A DNA stretch of 64,000 bases from Leucogyrophana mollusca (lineage: Eukaryota > Basidiomycota > Agaricomycetes > Boletales). The notes under the pieces were generated by a model, which saw only the letters and a list, made by a program, of their open reading frames with translations, was not told where the DNA came from and made no database searches. The translations under genes were made by a program, and so were the position numbers. This document shows positions 22,416-33,823 of this stretch, piece by piece. The DNA is taken from NCBI GenBank assembly GCA_021014945.1, contig MU266375.1:1-64000 (forward strand). The letters run 5' to 3'. Position 1 is the first letter of the stretch. The number at the start of each line of letters is the position of its first letter.

Positions 22416-24547
22416 ATGGTTCATCCTCGAGGAGACCATGAGTCCATCTCGCAGACGGAGAGCGAGAAAATGACTGAGGATGACGCCCTCAAGGATCCTG
22501 TCAAGGAACTTTCTCTGCACCGCGGCCTTAAAGCAAGGCAGATCTCCATGATAACTGTATGACCTGTTTGCTGTACCTTTCTGCACTTCGGCTAGTACTG
22601 ACTGCGTAGAAAAGCTGGGAGGCTCATTGGGGACTGGCCTTATATTGGGTTCCGCGACTGCCCTTGAGCGTGGCGGTCCTCTTGGACTATTCTTCGGATA
22701 CTCCTTCATGGGGCTAATCTGCTACCTTGTCATGATATCACTTGGAGAGATGGGAGCATACCTTCCCCACAAAAAGGGTTTTGCCGGACATGCAACCCGT
22801 TATGTGGATCCAGCCTTCGGCTTCGCTCTCGGGTGGAATTATTTGTTCAAGTACTTCGTCCAAACGACGAACAACGTCAACGCCACCGGCGCCGTTGTTC
22901 AGTACTGGACTTTATCAGTACCAATAGAAGTATGGATGGGTATGTGACCAAATATCCTCGTGTCAACGGCAAACATTGAGTATTTTGCAGTGATATACAT
23001 TACAATCAGTGAGGAGGCATCACCTTCTCGGATAAAACCGCTAACCCATATCCAGTCTTCCTCATCAACCTTTTGGGTATTCGTTTCTTCGGCGAGTTCG
23101 AATTTTGGTTTTGCAGTATCAAAGTGATCTCCTTGGTGGGATTGATCCTGATGGGATTGATCATTGACCTGGGAGGCAACCCTCAACACGACCGCATCGG
23201 CTTCAGGTACTGGCGTCCCCCTTACGGACCCCTTGGTGATTACCTGCTCAGCGAGGTTCACGACGAACAGCTGTCCAAGTTCCTCGGATTCTGGAGTACT
23301 CTCACAACGGCCCTGTTTTCCTACATTGGCACGGAGCTCATTGGAGTTACTATCGGCGAGGCGCAGAACCCAAGAAAGAGCGTGCCGAAGGCTATTCGGA
23401 GAATGTACTTTCGCATATTGGTTTTCTATGTCGGTGGCACCTTTGTCATCAGCCTGACTGTGCCAAGCACGAACACCGTGAGTTCGGTCAAGCACTCTCA
23501 CAAGGTGACGTTTGATTAATGAAATAACTACAAGACCCTGTTCGTCGCCAGCGGGTCCAAAGCTGGCGCCGCTGCATCACCTTTCGTTGTTGGTAAGTTT
23601 CCTCCGGATCAAATCCTTTGGGCTGTGACATCTTATTGCACTACAGCCACCACCCTTGCTGGCATCCGAGTCCTCAATCATGTCATCAATGCGGTCGTAC
23701 TCATTTTTGTGTTGAGCGCATCGAACTCAGATCTATACATCGGCTCCAGAACGCTCTATGGCCTTGCAGTAGAGAATAAAGCACCTCGCATCTTTGCGAA
23801 AGTCAATCGCTTCGGCGTTCCTTGGCCATCGCTAGTGCTTTGTACACTGGTTTGTTTCTTGACATTCCTCAATGTAAGCTCTTCGAGTTCAATAGGTACA
23901 TGTCTACCCACACTCTCGTTTCCCTCGTCTACTCACCTGGACGCACCAGCATTTGGCTGGTTTGCCAATCTAATTGCAAGCTTTGGAGCCATCACGTGGA
24001 TGTGCATATCATACACACATATGTACGCCTCTCATCCCTTCTCATTGACGACTTATCTCAGGGTACCGCAGTGCTTTTATGAGAGCACTGAAAGCCCAAG
24101 GGATATCTCGTGACACGCTTCCGTACAAGGCTCCGTTCCAACCCTATGGGTCCTGGTTCGCTTTGCTGTTCACGGGCATAGTGTTAATATTCAACGGTAA
24201 GTGGTTTCCATACGTAGTTAAGTGGGTTTATCAATCCCTGTAGGCTTCAGCACTTTCATGCCCTTCGCAACCGCGACTTTCGTAACGTAAGTACCCTCGA
24301 CAACCTCGATATTCCGCCTCCTGAGCTCCAATCATTAATCTGCCACAGTTCTTATATCGCCATCCCCATCTTCTTCACGCTTTGGGCCAGTTACAAGGTT
24401 TACTACCGCACCAAGACCGTACCGGCTTCGAAAGCAGATTTGGTCACAGGTAAAAAAGAAATTGACGAGGAAGAAGAGCAATTTATAGCCCAGGAGATGC
24501 TGAGGGGTCCTCGAACAAGGTTGCAACGCATATGGGACGCGCTTTGA
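22416..24547 (+). CDS. Amino-acid permease (APC/YAT family)
   Basis: The start MVHPRGDHESISQTESEKM leads into the family signature LSLHRGLKARQISMIT and, after splicing at AAAAG, LGGSLGTGLILGSATALERG in TM1. Other hallmarks are GFAGHATRYVDPAFGFALGW, FFGEFEFWFCSIKVI, FSYIGTELIGVTIGEAQNPR (TM6 region) and GSRTLYGLAVENKAPRIFAK. At least eight introns occur, among them 22559-22611, 22937-22990 and 23011-23055. The C-terminus is charged (KKEIDEEEEQFIAQEML, ending RIWDAL) and cytosolic. These plasma-membrane proton symporters import amino acids; specificity cannot be read from the sequence. Confidence 0.9.
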
Positions 24548-25349
24548 CCACGCCGCATATTTGAACAGTTGTCCACACGAATGGCCGGTGGAACATTCAT
24601 GCCAGTAAACTTGTGATCAGAATGGAGTAAGTGATTTTCCGCGGAGCGCCAGCGCACGACTCTGAATATCCTTATGTCCAGCTCGCGCAAGCGGATGCAG
24701 GCTCAAGTGGCAAGTGCTACCGCGGTTACCCGCTGTCCCGCCCAATGATAGCGCTCGCAATTACAAAAAATTGAATTTGATGTCTATAAATGTATAAGAT
24801 GACCTTTTTATGCCTTCCCTCTTACCAACGCTTTGCTCACGACGGGAACGGATAGTTGAGCGCTTGACCAACACTGCGGATACCTCATTGACGCACATTC
24901 TTTAAGCCAGTGATTTTCAGATCAGATACGACAATACCCGACCGCGACCAGGTTTTTCTGATGGTACGTCCTCTAAATGAAACTGTACTCGCCCGATGCC
25001 TGGGTTCATTGTGATCCTGAATCTACCGGAAGTCTGCGTGCGGCCTCCGAGTCCATAAGTAACGGAAGTAATCTAAGGATGTTGTCGATCTCCTGCCGCA
25101 TCAGACACTAGGGGGCGCTCTACCCATCTCGCGGTTGGCCGGCGTTTTTGCTGTTCGTACAGCGCCATGGGATTGATAAGATAGGCCTTCCAATTGGTAA
25201 CTCTTGGCTTCTGAGAAAACCTCACAATCTGCGCCATCCCTTCGCGTCCCCTAGCGTCTCCTTGGGAAATACAATTTCTAGCATAGGTATAGATCATAGT
25301 TTCAATAAATGGCATGCCCACTGAAGTGGTAGTCATACGGTATGAACTT
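24548..25349. other. Intergenic; one unexplained minus-strand frame
   Basis: The minus-strand frame at 25073-25330 reads MTTTSVGMPFIETMIYTYAR and on to SDAAGDRQHP, with fairly protein-like composition. I do not recognise it, and it could be an extra exon or a gene remnant beside the transaldolase-like gene. Nothing else is evident. Confidence 0.3.
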
Positions 25350-27018
25350 TCAGAAGTAATCAACACCCTCGATCAGAGGTCCCGTCTCGCGTGCCTTGTC
25401 CTTTTCAAATCTGCCCTGTGGCGATTTGGCAGAGGGCGACTCAGATGGACTCGGGAGCATGCGGCCCTTCGTGGTGGTCTGCGTTGGAGTAAGGATTTCC
25501 GTATCCCGAGAGTAGAGGCTCCGCAGGTCTCCTGTCTCCAGTTCCACGCGTCGCCTGACCTCCTGTCGAATGACGCCATCTATCTTTTCCATATGGATAT
25601 TCATCTTCCCAAGGCCGACGAACAAAACCGCCGAGACCATACTTCGAGACTCCGCAGACATGGCAGACATGAACCCTTTTTTGGACTGAAGGAATGTAGG
25701 GGGCCATTGCGCCTGCCGGGCTCGCAAAGACGCTGCCGACGCGTCCTCCGGCGAGGGAAACCATGTTGTCAATGTGTGTCTCGGTATACGATCTAGCTGC
25801 TGCTGGTTTAATGCCACTGCGGCAAGCCCGTTGAGCTGCTTGAGCTCTGACCACTGGATCAAAGAACATTAGCTACCATTGTATGAATGCACTGACCCCA
25901 AAAACCTACAGTGCGAATATCTGCGGTCATCAACCTGGTTCTCACACCGTTGAACTGGATGTAAGACGCGCACGATTGTATCACCTCGATCCCTGGGTGG
26001 CCGGGTGCTATTGGGTACGCGCCTCCGATTTTCTGTTCGAACCATTCCAACAGCTAGTGATACAATCCGTGAGTTCCAGCAACATGCACGTGGTGAGCAA
26101 CAAACCCACCGGACCCACACTCATGGTCATCAAATTGACCCCGGCTTCAATGCAAGCAGTGGCATGAAGGAGGCCCGAAACTAGAGTGAGGTTCGTGTGG
26201 ATAGAATGCTCAGTGGAGAGCTCGTGCGCCGCACGCACACCTTGTTCGGTGGCCGGTACCTAGAATACAGGGTTAGAACAAATATACGACCGTCCAATAT
26301 TAAATATCTCCTTACAGTAACAATTACTCGTCCGTCCTCAATGCCGGCTGCGTCAAACCGAGCCATCAACGCCCGAGCTGCGGTGACCATTGCCGGCGCG
26401 TCTTCGTAGAGACGAGGATCAACGAAGGTGACGATTTGTGGCACAAGGTCCAGTAATGCCAGTCCCAGTTCCACCAGCTATAATCCGCAGTTTTAGACCC
26501 GATCGTTCCGCACGTGAGCAATGTCAGACTCACGAATTGTTCCGTCGTGGCTCGAAGAAGCTCAGGCTCATTATCTAAACTGACGCTGAGCTAACTGTCA
26601 ACTCAAGGCATGCGAGGGGCGGATTGCAGCCCTCACCGTTCCTCTTCGACCACACGTTTGGCAGCTACCCAAGCATGATAACGGATGTCGTTTGTTTCCA
26701 TCCGCTCAGCAACATTTTCTGGCGTTAAATTGCATCCCTGGATCTCGTGAAACGCGAGGGCTACAAATACAGCGTCATCGCAGTGCTCCATGTTCCGCAG
26801 TAGAAAAACATACTTTGCAGATCAACGGTGTCCCCTATAATAGCGGCGTTGCCATATGGGAGTGGTGGGCCCTTAGTTAAACCAGGCAGACGGCGCGCAA
26901 TGTTGGTGAGATCTTCCTTGAACTTGGTGAGCCCGTCGTGGATGCCAACGGCATATGTTCCTGATGATCCTTGCTGAGGTGTCCAAGGGGAAGGTGGCTT
27001 TCTGCGTGAAGTTGACAT
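25350..27018 (-). CDS. Transaldolase homologue lacking catalytic Lys and Glu
   Basis: The fold is that of transaldolase: AAIIGDTVDLQ (strand 1, Asp kept), LLDLVPQIVTFVDPRLYED, GRVIVTVPATEQGVRAA, HTNLTLVSGLLHATACIEAG, PLLEWFEQKIGG and a late LNGLAAVALNQQQL. The Schiff-base Lys of the IKLAST motif is Thr here (VIVTVPAT), and the Glu of STEVDAR is Phe (TFVDPR). The intron next to that codon was checked and does not change the residue. After the barrel comes an extra 100-residue tail (residues near LTTWFPSPEDASAASLRARQ), ending GPLIEGVDYF. It probably has a non-transaldolase or regulatory role. An upstream in-frame ATG at 27087 is an alternative start. Confidence 0.78.
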
Positions 27019-28471
27019 GCCGATGATGTAGTTGTTGAGACGATGAAGGCTCCATGGCGCGGTGATTTGTACTCGACCTACATGCATCCACAGGTGGATG
27101 TGGGTCGTTTCTCATTGTCCCACCCGGTGGACAACCCGCATGTGGAAACAACGCTTTGACCACGGCGGGATGTCGGTTTCAGGTCTAAATTGGGTCAAGA
27201 AAGTGAAGCGTATTCGCTTGGACACTGGTACTCACATTGTGCTCGCTTCAGACTTGGACTGGCAGAAACTGCGATTTTGTGACCTACACTGAGCCAACTT
27301 GGCTTGACCTCTGGATGAGTGAGGGATAATGCGAGGGGAAACAATGGAATACCCCTACTAGTATGCCAAACTCGGGCAAATGCCTCTTCCCCGGGAGGTC
27401 AAAGCGCTTTGTCACGGGGGTCAAAGGCGGTATAGTAGGCAACGATCATTGCCCGCGCCGGGTCAGGAATGCTGACCACCCTGACCGTGGCGCCCCGCTA
27501 GGATGTAAATCGCAACATGGATCCGTACCAATGGGTGCGTCCATACCTCCCCGTCCATTTCTCGGTGTCATTGATTCGGCGGCGAAGGCACAAAGTCGTG
27601 GACCATTCAGCGAAGAGTCCGTGAAGAAGCTCGCGAGTTTTCAATCAAGTTCCAGCTCTGCACCCCGCTTCGCCGATCAGTAAATGCAACTTCCTAGCCA
27701 AAAACTTGAATCATACAAGAAGGAACCGGAACTTGTGAAGTCCAAAATCGCCTCGCGTTCAAACAAAAGTCCCAGAAAGACCAAGAGCAATGTATTCTAG
27801 GGTCAGAGGCCTTAGAGCGTTTGCTGCGCCGTTTCCATCAGAAGATGCACTGCCTTAAAGGACTTAGCCTGCGCTGCCTTGGTGTAGCAAAGAACCCCGC
27901 TGAGACGCACCGTCAATGTCGGCGATAATTAAGAGTTGACAAAGGACAACGACGCGGCCGAGTATGATGAGCCGTGAAAAGCTTTTATGGAGCTGGTCAC
28001 TCAACATCCTACATGTTGCGGTGCATCCTACATGTTGCGGTGTACGAGAGAGTATACGTAAAGAAGATTGCAGAATCTGGTAGATCTTCACTCGACCGAA
28101 GGTAAACTGACGTTCTTACCAAAGACACATCAAAGTAGCCGATCGGATTACTAACTTCTCGATGTTGATCTCCGGGCACGAAGTGGCAATCACTACGTAC
28201 GCAACGTCAAGAGGGGAGGAGCGCTGCCACACATATTACTGAAGGGTATGGATGGATTATACTACATGCATGCACGTATCCACTAGAATGCGATGATAAA
28301 TTTGTACAGTGCAGAAAATAAGTATTAAGCAAGGTAGAATGTGATATGGACTCTATGATGGCAAAACAATAGCAGTTGCGTAGATCAGAGGTAGATGAAA
28401 TGCAGCAGACGATGATAGCGATAAAACAGGGGGTATAGTCTACATCGATCAAGAAAAGAGAGAAATCGGAG
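27019..28471. other. Intergenic, no gene recognised
   Basis: No coherent gene. At 28005-28042 the 19-bp unit CATCCTACATGTTGCGGTG occurs twice in tandem. Small frames at 27363-27683 and 27864-28091 have no support. Confidence 0.4.
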
Positions 28472-29666
28472 CTAGCGATGCACGTGCGCACGTTCGGCCG
28501 AGTAGGTGTGCCAACTATCCAGATCGTTCTCGGGAACAGTTTGAGAGAAAGAGGGGAGCGTGGTTGTGTGATAGTGTCCTGACTGTCCGTTGTGAGTATG
28601 GTGATTCGACGACTTGAAATCAAAGCCTGTCAATAAACGGCTTTATGGATGATGCATGTCGTAGCCTTACGTTGTAATGATCATCCTCTACCTTGACGGA
28701 CCCGTAATGACTTGTTGAGTGATAGGTGCCCGAAAGAGGATGATGATGATGCGATAGCGAGTTGGGACGACTATTGATCGGCGAGTGTGATGTGTGTTGC
28801 ATTTGGGCAGGCTGCTGGTGGGTGGAACATAGCAAAGCGTCACTAGGATCCAAAAAGTTCTCGAAGAGTTTCCAAGGACACTAGGTCACTTGTAATAGGG
28901 AATAATACTCGCCGAAAATGGAGGACTTGATGTCGAGCTTGAACCCGAGGGCGTGTTCGGCAATTGGTGGAATGCGGGAGCGTGCAAGTTATAAAGCGAC
29001 GAATTGTTCGAAACACCATGACTCGAGTTGTTGTATTGGTGGTGGTGTGAAAGTGGTTGTGGGATTGTCAATGGAGGTGGGCGTGAAAGAGTATCGTGCG
29101 TCTGATCAGGCCCCTGCGGGCGCACAGTTGTTCAGACGCGAAAATCTTGTGGAAGATAATTTCCTACCATGTACAAGTCGTCTGTCAGCTTCCGTTTTTT
29201 GAAATCACGGTCGCAGCTGCGTGAGTCGTGGAAACTGGCTAAAGAAGGTCGCCGGTAATCCGACGAGACATGGCCTCTGTGGTCACCGTCGCCAAGTAAC
29301 CGCCTCAATTCCTCGTTTTCTTTCTGCAGTCTGGTGTTTTCTTGTTCGAGCTCGCGAATTTTTACCAGAGGTGGGGGAAGAGCTGCGACCTGGTCTGGGG
29401 TAAAACCAAGCGCGGTCTGCAGCTTAGTGACGGTCTGCTCGAGCTGTAGAGGGGAAACATGGTGAGCACAACGCGTCGATCGGGGCCAAGTACGCGGAGC
29501 TAAAAAAGGATGGGTGGACTCCGCGACCTGAGGAGTGACTAACCTGCTCAATGTACGCCTTTCGCTTTGCGCGGTGTCGGGCTTGCGCTTTTGCATTACG
29601 GCTACGTTCTGGTCGATCAGCTTGTGACGATACAGATTCACCAGCGGCGTGTGCCATCGAGGACAT
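28472..29666 (-). CDS. bZIP transcription factor
   Basis: The ATG at 29666 starts MSSMAHAAGESVSSQ. The basic region is RSRNAKAQARHRAKRKAYIE, with the bZIP N-x7-R signature. It is followed by a leucine zipper (LEQTVTKLQTALG) and a second coiled-coil stretch (IRELEQENTRLQKENEELRRLL). After splicing (exon junctions near 29545-29440 and 29170-29110) the rest is His/Pro/Ser-rich and low in complexity, as in many activation regions, with exons ending VKVEDDHYN, then SSNHHTHNGQ, and finally RAHVHR and TAG. It should act as a nuclear dimer; targets are unknown. The last acceptor (TTTCAAG) was chosen because it alone keeps the frame open. Confidence 0.88.
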
Positions 29667-32600
29667 GTAACGTTATAACGTAAATTTGGGAGAGGAAGGA
29701 GGTCGGGGTTGAAAAAGAAAGTGGGACAGTTATTATAGTCGGCCGCAAAGCACCACACTGACGCCCAGTCTCCTTATGCTATTCCAAAAGGGAACAGTGC
29801 CTCGGATTCCGAATTATTCGCTTTCGGGAGTCAGCCGACATGTCTTCATGTCGACCCTGTCACGGCCGCGAATAATCTTTTCGAATCTTGAATCAAATCT
29901 CTACGAACTTTGCGAACCAGCCCTTCAAAAAGTACAGTCAATCGCCACGAAGTAACATCTTCCCGTCGAAAAATGCCTCTTTCTCCCATCCAGCGATCCG
30001 TCGAACACGTCTTAAGGACTATTTTCAGGCCGACACCCCCGGAATCTCCAAACCTGCAAGACTGTGGACAGATTCTGACTGTGGTGCGGACGAAACAAAT
30101 TTTTCCCTTTCGCAGCAACAGCGTCGGCAAAGTGCGGTCGTTCCATCAGGCCAACGCCGCTGTGCCTTAGGGATATGGTTCGTTGTTGATCCCCGATCAC
30201 AAAAATATTGTAATATTTTGCTTCCGCTTTTGACTAAAATTGTGTATATTAGAACTCAGAAACCCCGCGATCCTCCGCTTACCGCCCCCACCTCTCGTCA
30301 TCGTCTCTTTCGCTGAGATCGCGGCTGACCGTATCTTTGCTTTTCAGGTCTGATGGCGGCAGCTCAGTGGGCGTTGCACAGCGTCGAGTGTGCCAGTTCA
30401 AAGTAAGGGGGATGGGGGTCACTATGGCGGCCACCTTTGGCGTGGCCCTCGGATATCCACGGTTAGCTCCAAAACCCAGATTCAGCATCTTCGCAAAAAC
30501 TGTCAGCTGAGCTATGTGGCCTAAATTTTCAGGGACTCCGTCATACTCCGCCCTTCATGGGATCGATCCCTCGCCTTCTCTGATCTAGCGCTGAGTGGCA
30601 ATTAGGCCAACTCCTAGTATTGTACCCATGATACAAGTCTGCATCGTTCGCCCCATTATCCACGATGGGGCGACCCGTACTAGCACGAATCGTCCGCGCA
30701 GGATAAGAGCCCGAGTTGTGTCCCTAGAGCACCTGACGTCAACTATGTATTTGACATCGGCTCCTGTCTCTTCTTTACTCCCCTTATCGGTCGGCCACAG
30801 CTGATTCACTGCGGCTATCATACTGGTTGACATTGAGTTGCCTGCACTTCTTCGCAACGTGCAGGCCACCTGGATATTGACGCTTTTCTCGGATCGATCG
30901 CTGCTGTCTTATCAAGCTGTCCTTCGTACCCTGGGAACGTCCTGCGGCAGGAAGGCTTTATCTACTGCATCGCGGACTTGGCGTGGTCCCCTTGCCAGGG
31001 ACCCCAATCGACTTGGCGTACTTTGCAACGCAGACTCCGCGACAAGTGTAGGGTGGGCTTTCAGGTTATCAATTGCTCCTGTTCATGCCTTTTGACTGAA
31101 TCCCTGCAGCTTGGGCTCGCTATTGACAGGTTCGTTGGCCCTCCGTTTCGCAACAAAAACAGATAAACACGTTCCAATCTGGTCGTTTCATTCCGGAGCT
31201 CGCCGTGATGCATTGGGCAGCTCCGTGACTGGCGGTACTTATAATCACCATATCGCGGTAATCATTCTGGCTGTTACAAGCATACCCCACCAATACAGTC
31301 GGCATCGTCCGAACTGGAAATTCCTCCCACAGTAAGGCTGTGCAAGTCTCTTCAGATTGATTGCGGACGGGTGGAGAAGTCATGCTTCCTGAAGGGCTCT
31401 CCTTCCGTTCGAAGACCTTCGACGATCTCATGGGTTGAAACCTTGTATGTTTTCGATCCCTCGACATATCTGTACGTCATCTCAAGACTTTCATGCGCGC
31501 TCTGGTCGCGTTTGAGGGTCGTCTTTGTGGCAGTAGAGTGGCAAGCTGGGTAGGTCCTAATAATAATCGCCGCAACGAAGCATCATACGGCTTAACTTTC
31601 TACGGACCAGAGAGGTGCATCGGGGAACAAGACAGCCTGTAAACCGATACAACCGATGGGGGTGCGAAAACGCCGAGTGGCCGGCGGCAACTGTGCTTTT
31701 TTCTGATGGCGGATGCTCACCTTCTTTAGTCCTATGGCGCAACGTTTTGGAATTGACAACTGTATGCACCAGATGAGTGACCACCGCACCAGCCAACAGA
31801 TTCTTCTCGCCCGTTGGGGCAGGTTGTATTTATGGTTCTTCAAGCCCAGCTTGGTAAAAGCGCTGAGAATAGGATGGGCCATTTTTGTCGGGCGGGTGAT
31901 TTGCGCTCTCAATTTGATCCTGCCCGGTTGTATTCTTGCACCCACCCCGATAAAGTTGGCCTGCAGGCATTTTACTAACCTGACCGTGTCCATTTTTCTA
32001 GGCCTGAGAGGGGAAAACACCGTTGTTGTGCAAATGATTCCTTCTGCGGTTGGATTGCAGCCTCATGGAAGGCTCAAGGCATATCTAGCCGAGGCTGACC
32101 GCGTGCCTCCGCTGAAGAACGTTCATGATTTGCTCGCGCCGTGCAGGTAACATCCACTAATCGCCCGCAAGGCCTGGTCCAAATCATTTTGGACGAAGGT
32201 TTCTCCAGAGACCACAGGTCCCCTTCTTCGCAGAGACACGAAGTTAGAAGATCGAAGACTGGGTTCTGGAAATGAACGGCCATCAGATGCGCAACATATA
32301 GCCATTCTATGCCCTCGTATGTAACAATGAGTTCTTGTGGTAGGGTTATAGGTCGTTAATTATGTAGCCGCTCTTACATACTGCGGCTGAAGCCTGAGGA
32401 TCACACTCATCTTGTATGTCGGCTTTCGAAAAGCGGTTCCTGGGTTGGAGACAAATTGCAACACCTACTATGCAGATAGGAAGTTACCCACGATCCCGCG
32501 CCGGCGGCGCCAACAGGCGGAGCGAGAAGTGATGCGCCACTCTCATTCTGGTCCACTGTGGCACTTCCAATCAACCTGTCAACCTTCTTCGGGAGGGAAA

Positions 32601-33823
32601 ATCAGATAACGATCAGAAGGACGGAACGGAGAGAAGTAAAGACGTTGATGGAAATAGAGGTTCGTCGCTTGAGATGCAAGGATGGAGACAATCGGTGTTC
32701 TCCGCTCAACAGGGACGGGGGGTGGTGGAAACCTGCAATGTCGCGGGATGTGTTGGGGAAGAGATAGCGCCGACTGTTAAGCGCAGATCGAGCGCCGGAC
32801 AAGTCTTGGTTGGGCGACAGATGCGAATGGTTGGTGTGTGGGTGTCGTCAGGCAGGGGGTGGGGGATACAAAGAAGCTCGCCAACTAGCACCGAGTAGCG
32901 TTAATCCAGCGTAGTCTTGGACAATTGTTACCTAGTGTCCCCAGAAGTTGGAGCGATTGTACGCTGCTCGCGAATAGGATCCGCGGCGTACAAGTCACAC
33001 TTGGTGGTGTCTGATTGATACACAATGGAATCAGTAGCGGTGCCCACCGCCTGTCGCGACATGTGCGGACCATCGAAATCAATGATCCTGATGGCCTGGG
33101 GGACGTGTGCCCGTCGCGTTTTACCGACCGATTCCTGTACATTTGCACAGGCCAGGTGAGTTTAAACGAACCCCCGCACTACAGGCAGGTTACCAATCAT
33201 ACCCATCGTCAGAGCGTTAATTCTTTGCCACCCGAAGTGGCCGGAGCAAGAACAAAAATGTATTGGCCATTAGTCCACGTCGACGGTCAATTAGTCAAGG
33301 GATGGAACGAAAACCTTCCAAATTTCCCGGCTCGGTCATTTAAAACGGTGGTGTCTCAGAGTCTTTGACAAATTTGCATGTAGCAAGAGGCGCCCCAGAA
33401 AAAACTATCACAGCAAGTCCGATTTAATGGTCGCCGTCCTTGCATAAAATTAGCCTGTGAATGTCGGCGAACGAAAAGGGAGGAAAGGGGCGCGCTTGCA
33501 ATACTTGGGCGGTAAAGTTGAGTTCATCGAGGATAAAGACAGAAAACCTCCGCCGAGAACTGTCGACGGGCGCGTGCAAGATGCGCCACCATCATTGTGC
33601 AGATCATCGATAGGCGGACCGTCCACTCCATTCCATCGCGCTGTCCCGATCCGTTGCTACCTTCAGGGATATCATTGAAGGGCTGATGAAGCATTCCCCG
33701 CGGACCACGAAACGAGGGACCAGTACAAGATACAGGGTCGTCAAATGTCAGGATGTTGGGTGTTACAGAATGGAAGTCGACATACGGTACGTGTCCATGC
33801 AATGTTGGGGAAAGCAGATTAGA
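29667..33823. other. Long gene-poor stretch
   Basis: About 4.1 kb without a gene I can support. All open frames are under 150 codons, with no domain, signal peptide or consistent splice pattern. I see no terminal repeats, reverse transcriptase or transposase signature. It may hold long non-coding RNA or very decayed repeats. Confidence 0.5.

Noticed and set aside
29888..30316. 142-codon plus-strand frame upstream of the bZIP gene
   Set aside because: No domain, no splice continuation, and overlapping frames of similar length on the other strand.
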